Source: Planosporangium flavigriseum (GTDB lineage: Bacteria; Actinomycetota; Actinomycetes; Mycobacteriales; Micromonosporaceae). Taken from it: 64,000 bases of DNA. Of the stretch, positions 61,204 to 64,000 are shown piece by piece; position 1 is the first letter of the stretch; each line of letters starts with the position of its first letter. Under the pieces are notes generated by a model. The model searched no databases. It saw only the letters and a list, made by a program, of their open reading frames with translations, and had not been told where the DNA came from. Position numbers and translations under genes: made by a program. The stretch is taken from positions 62,001 through 126,000 of the forward strand of contig NZ_JAATVW010000001.1 of NCBI RefSeq assembly GCF_011947225.1, given 5' to 3'.

Positions 61204-62484
61204 ATGGTCACTCCCCCGGACCAGAGGCAGGACAGGACGGCTCCCGCCGCCGGCGCCCGGCCCGCGACGGGGGCCGCCGCCAGCCTCGAGGCCGTACGCC
61301 GGCGCAACCTCGGCGCACTGCTGCGGTACGTGCACATCCACGGCGCCACCTCGCGCGCCGAGTTGACCGGCCGGCTCGGCCTCAACCGCAGCACGATCGG
61401 CGCCCTCACTGCCGAACTGGTCGCCGCCGGACTCGTCACCGAGGCGGTCCCCGCGCACAACCACGGCGCGGGACGACCGTCGCTGGTCGTCCGGCCGTGT
61501 TCGGAGCGGGTCTTCGCGTACGCGTACAGCGTCGAGGTGGACCACCTGCGGTCCGCCCGGGTGGGGCTGGGCGGGATCGTGCTGGATCGTCGTGACCTGC
61601 CCCGCCCACCAGGGACGCCGCTGCCTGACGCCCTGGAGCCGCTCGCCGAGCTGGCGCGCGGGCTGCGGGGCGATGCGCCGGACGACGCGCTCTGCGTCGG
61701 CACCGGCGTTGCCGTCGCCGGCGTGCTGCGACAGGCGGACGGAACACTGGCCGCGAGTCCGCGCGTCACCGGGGCCGTGCTACAGGCGCGGCTCGGCGGC
61801 GACCGCGCTCCGCTGGTGGGCGACGTGGCCGATCTGGCAGCGCTGGCGGAGTACGTCCGAGGCGCGGCGATGAACCTACGCAACGTCATCTACCTGTACG
61901 GCGACGCCAGCATCGGCGGCGGCATCATCGCCGACGGGCGACAGATCACCGGGCGCGGCTGCGAGGTCGGCCACATGGTGGTCAACCCGAACGGGCAGCC
62001 GTGCTGGTGTGGCTCGCGCGGTTGCTGGGAGACCGAGGTGGGCGAGCACGCCCTGCTCCGGCACGCCGGGCGCGACGGCGTGACCGGCCGGGACGGCATG
62101 ACCGGGCGCGACGGCATGACCGGCCGGGACGCCGTGCTGGCCGTCATCGACGCCGCCGTCCGCGGGGACCCAACCGCCCGGACCGCCGTCCGGCACGTGG
62201 CCGACTGGCTCGGCTTCGGCGTGGCGAACCTCGTCAACATCGTCAACCCCGAGGCCGTCCTCTTCGGAGGCACGCTCCGCAGCCTCTACCTGGCGGATGT
62301 GGCCCAGGTGCACGGCCGCCTCGACGGTATGGTGCTGCCCGCGTGCCGGGAACGCGTCCGGCTGCGCACCCCAACCTTCGGTGACGACGCGCCGCTCATG
62401 GGAGCCGCTGAGCTGACCTTCGAACGACTGCTCCAGGATCCGCTCGAAGCCACCACGGGCGACGCTCCGGCGCGCCCGTGTTAG
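61204..62484 (+). CDS. ROK-family transcriptional regulator
   Basis: 426 aa. A disordered 27-residue start is followed by a winged helix (LGALLRYVHIHGATSRAELTGRLGLNRSTIGALTAELVAAGLV). The ROK domain has YLYGDASIGGGIIADGRQITGRGCEVGHMVVNPNGQ and the zinc motif CWCGSRGCWETEVG. A tandem repeat inserts GRDGVTGRDGMTGRDGMTGRD into the sugar-binding domain. It follows the mms transporter and probably controls it in response to sugar. Confidence 0.92.
   Translation: MVTPPDQRQDRTAPAAGARPATGAAASLEAVRRRNLGALLRYVHIHGATSRAELTGRLGLNRSTIGALTAELVAAGLVTEAVPAHNHGAGRPSLVVRPCSERVFAYAYSVEVDHLRSARVGLGGIVLDRRDLPRPPGTPLPDALEPLAELARGLRGDAPDDALCVGTGVAVAGVLRQADGTLAASPRVTGAVLQARLGGDRAPLVGDVADLAALAEYVRGAAMNLRNVIYLYGDASIGGGIIADGRQITGRGCEVGHMVVNPNGQPCWCGSRGCWETEVGEHALLRHAGRDGVTGRDGMTGRDGMTGRDAVLAVIDAAVRGDPTARTAVRHVADWLGFGVANLVNIVNPEAVLFGGTLRSLYLADVAQVHGRLDGMVLPACRERVRLRTPTFGDDAPLMGAAELTFERLLQDPLEATTGDAPARPC
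62071..62133 (+). repeat. 18-bp in-frame tandem repeat inside the ROK gene
   Basis: The unit CGGGACGGCATGACCGGG occurs three times plus a partial copy, with C/G swaps. It encodes G-R-D-G-(V/M)-T repeats. Copy number could vary by replication slippage without shifting the frame. Confidence 0.85.
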
Positions 62485-62526
62485 CTTTCGGCCTGCTAGA
62501 CCTGGCAAGGGAGAGGCGGTACGGCG

Positions 62527-63426
62527 GTGCGGTTCGGACTTTTCGGCACGGGCCCCTGGGCCCATATGACCCACGCGCCGGCTCTCGCCGCGCATCCCGG
62601 CGTCGAGTTCGTCGGAGTCTGGGGCCGCAATCCGGACAAGGCCGAGGCGCTGGCGGGTGAGTACGGCGTGCGGGCCTACCCGACGGTCGACGGCCTGATC
62701 GCCGACGTGGATGCGATCGCCGTGGCCCTGCCGCCGGACGTGCAGGCGCCGATCGCCCTGGCGGCGGCACGCGCCCGCAAGCACCTGCTGCTCGACAAGC
62801 CGGTCGCGCTCACCGTGGCGGAGGCCGACGCGATCGCCGCGGCGGTGGCCGAGGGCCGCCTCGCGTCCGCGGTCTTCTTCACCCGGCGCTTCGTGCCGCA
62901 GCTGCAGGAGTTCCTCGAGCAGACCCGGAAGACGGGTGGCTGGGTCGAGGCCCGCGTCCACCACGTCGGTTCGATCTACGAGGAGGGCAACCCGTTCGGG
63001 GCGTCGCCGTGGCGCCGCGAGCGCGGTGGCCTGTGGGACGTCGGCCCGCACGCTCTCGCACTGGTGCTCCCGGTGCTCGGCCCGGTGACCGAGGTGACCG
63101 CGATGGTGGGCCCACGCGACATGACCCACCTGCTGCTACGGCACGCGTCGGAGGCGATCAGCACGTTGACGCTCTCGGTCGACACGCCGCCGGCCGCCGC
63201 ACGGCAGGAGGCCGTCTTCGCGGGCAAGGCGGGCGTCGTCGCGGTGCCGGCCATGCGGTGGGAACCGGTCCAGGCGTTCACGCGCATGCTCGACGAGCTG
63301 CTCGCCGCCGCGGACGGCGGGCCGCAACCGCAGCTCGACGTGCGGTTCGGGGCAGCGGTCACCGCGGTCCTGGCCGCCGCCGAGGAGGCAGCAAGGACCG
63401 GCCGGACGGTCCGGCTCACCGCCTAG
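62527..63426 (+). CDS. Gfo/Idh/MocA-family oxidoreductase
   Basis: 299 aa from GTG 62527. Rossmann motif FGLFGTGPWAHMTHAPAL, VGVWGRNPDKAEALA, catalytic LLDKPVALTVAEADAIA and C-terminal GGLWDVGPHALALVLPVLG are present. It is shorter than the usual 330-380 residues, with a compact C-terminal domain. It probably oxidises a sugar imported by the mms system. It is 42 bp after the ROK gene and likely co-transcribed. Confidence 0.9.
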   Translation: MRFGLFGTGPWAHMTHAPALAAHPGVEFVGVWGRNPDKAEALAGEYGVRAYPTVDGLIADVDAIAVALPPDVQAPIALAAARARKHLLLDKPVALTVAEADAIAAAVAEGRLASAVFFTRRFVPQLQEFLEQTRKTGGWVEARVHHVGSIYEEGNPFGASPWRRERGGLWDVGPHALALVLPVLGPVTEVTAMVGPRDMTHLLLRHASEAISTLTLSVDTPPAAARQEAVFAGKAGVVAVPAMRWEPVQAFTRMLDELLAAADGGPQPQLDVRFGAAVTAVLAAAEEAARTGRTVRLTA

Positions 63427-63491
63427 CCGTCGTCTCGCCAATCAACTTGGACAGTTCATACGCTGATGTGGGCACCGGGTAAGGAAACACT

Positions 63492-64000
63492 GTGATCGAC
63501 CTGGATGGACTCGCAAGGTACGAGGGGCGTCCGCTGTATCTGTTCGTCGGCATCGACACAGCTGGCTCGCGGGTCCACCAGGCGTTCCCGCATTGGGCGA
63601 AGCGGATCGGGCTGGACGCTGATCTGCAGGGCCTCGATCTTCCGGAGGCTGCGGGGCCGGCCACGTGGGAGCGGCTGGTCACCACGATGCGGGACAATCC
63701 GTCGGTACACGGCGCCGTGATAACCAGCCACAAGCTCCGGATCTACCGCCACGCCAGCCATCTGATGGATGTGACCGAGCCCCTCGTCGCGCTCACCCAC
63801 GAAGTCAACTCGCTGGACACCCGCGGCCCGGTACGCGCGTTCGCTCGCGACGCCCAGTCCCTCGACGTCCTCCTCAACGGCCCGGTCGAGCACGTCGCAG
63901 ACGGCCGCCCGATCGTCTGCCTCGGATCCGGAGGCGCGGCGATCGCCCTGCTGCTGGCGACCCAGACCGACCTGTTGTCCCCGCGCGACCACCGGCCGGA
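63492..64000 (+). CDS. Shikimate dehydrogenase-like protein (3' end missing)
   Basis: GTG 63492 has AAGGA seven bases upstream, and the frame stays open to the window edge (169 codons). YLFVGIDTAGSRVHQAFPHWAK and GAVITSHKLRIYRHASHL resemble the substrate domain of the AroE superfamily, with the catalytic Lys in SHK; VCLGSGGAAIALLLA starts the nucleotide-binding domain. The GIDTAGS start differs from the GxPxxxS of true AroE, so a quinate-, inositol- or sugar-derived substrate is more likely. Confidence 0.78.
   Translation, partial: MIDLDGLARYEGRPLYLFVGIDTAGSRVHQAFPHWAKRIGLDADLQGLDLPEAAGPATWERLVTTMRDNPSVHGAVITSHKLRIYRHASHLMDVTEPLVALTHEVNSLDTRGPVRAFARDAQSLDVLLNGPVEHVADGRPIVCLGSGGAAIALLLATQTDLLSPRDHRP

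Noticed and set aside
1-64000. Mobile element or phage region
   Set aside because: No transposase, integrase, terminal repeats or attachment-site duplication could be recognised.

Overview
The window is about 70% GC, has dense operons with 4-bp ATGA/GTGA overlaps, frequent GTG starts and strong third-position GC bias. It carries actinobacterial families such as ROK regulators, STAS anti-sigma antagonists, a Cds1-like PLP enzyme, a DtxR/IdeR-type iron box and a PGPGW membrane protein. It therefore looks like chromosome of a high-GC actinomycete, possibly Micromonosporaceae; the genus cannot be fixed from the sequence alone. I see no rRNA, tRNA, CRISPR array, integrase or insertion sequence.

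1-7.7 kb: a tightly overlapping minus-strand operon (alcohol-dehydrogenase-like reductase, degenerate pterin synthase homologue, GT4 glycosyltransferase, methyltransferase, flippase-like membrane protein, GTP cyclohydrolase II, sulfatase-like membrane phosphotransferase), with a divergent CDP-alcohol phosphatidyltransferase and HAD phosphatase. It reads as a pathway that turns GTP into a glycosylated, methylated and perhaps lipid-linked product of unknown structure. It is my best candidate for an undescribed system.

7.7-13 kb: small regulated units. These are a TetR gene with twin operators, a yybP-ykoY-type manganese riboswitch in front of a GDT1/UPF0016 exporter, an iron-box-controlled DUF2470 gene, a Rieske/DUF2231 membrane protein, a pirin/MarR divergent pair with two palindromes, and a thioredoxin-fold ferredoxin. 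13-21 kb: sugar metabolism, with a SIS isomerase, a secreted alpha/beta hydrolase, a ROK repressor and a complete Entner-Doudoroff operon zwf-edd-eda. The ROK/zwf promoter region and the hydrolase promoter share an AT-rich motif. 21-25.4 kb: two STAS proteins around an orphan motA, a Cds1-like desulfhydrase and a 2H phosphoesterase.

25.4-44.2 kb: one long minus-strand catabolic island of 15 genes. In order of transcription it holds a PucR activator, class III aminotransferase, FAD monooxygenase, amidohydrolase, polar amino-acid type ABC transporter, aldehyde dehydrogenase, hydroxyacid dehydrogenase, RraA-type aldolase, CaiB/BaiF CoA-transferase, GH88 hydrolase, a CoA-transferase/glycerate-kinase fusion, an Mcd-like acyl-CoA dehydrogenase and an XRE-cupin regulator. 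The substrate is unknown; the end reactions point to CoA-activated short branched acids and to hydroxypyruvate/glycerate.

44.2-64 kb: a Pit phosphate transporter beside an EAL-domain remnant, a glutathionyl-hydroquinone-reductase-like protein, a DUF3311/SSS symporter pair with a two-component system, then carbohydrate functions: an AGE isomerase, two Gfo/Idh/MocA oxidoreductases, a DUF1479 dioxygenase, and an mmsA-mmsB-chvE sugar ABC operon preceded by a coupled 26-codon leader and flanked by two ROK regulators. Both ends of the window cut genes.
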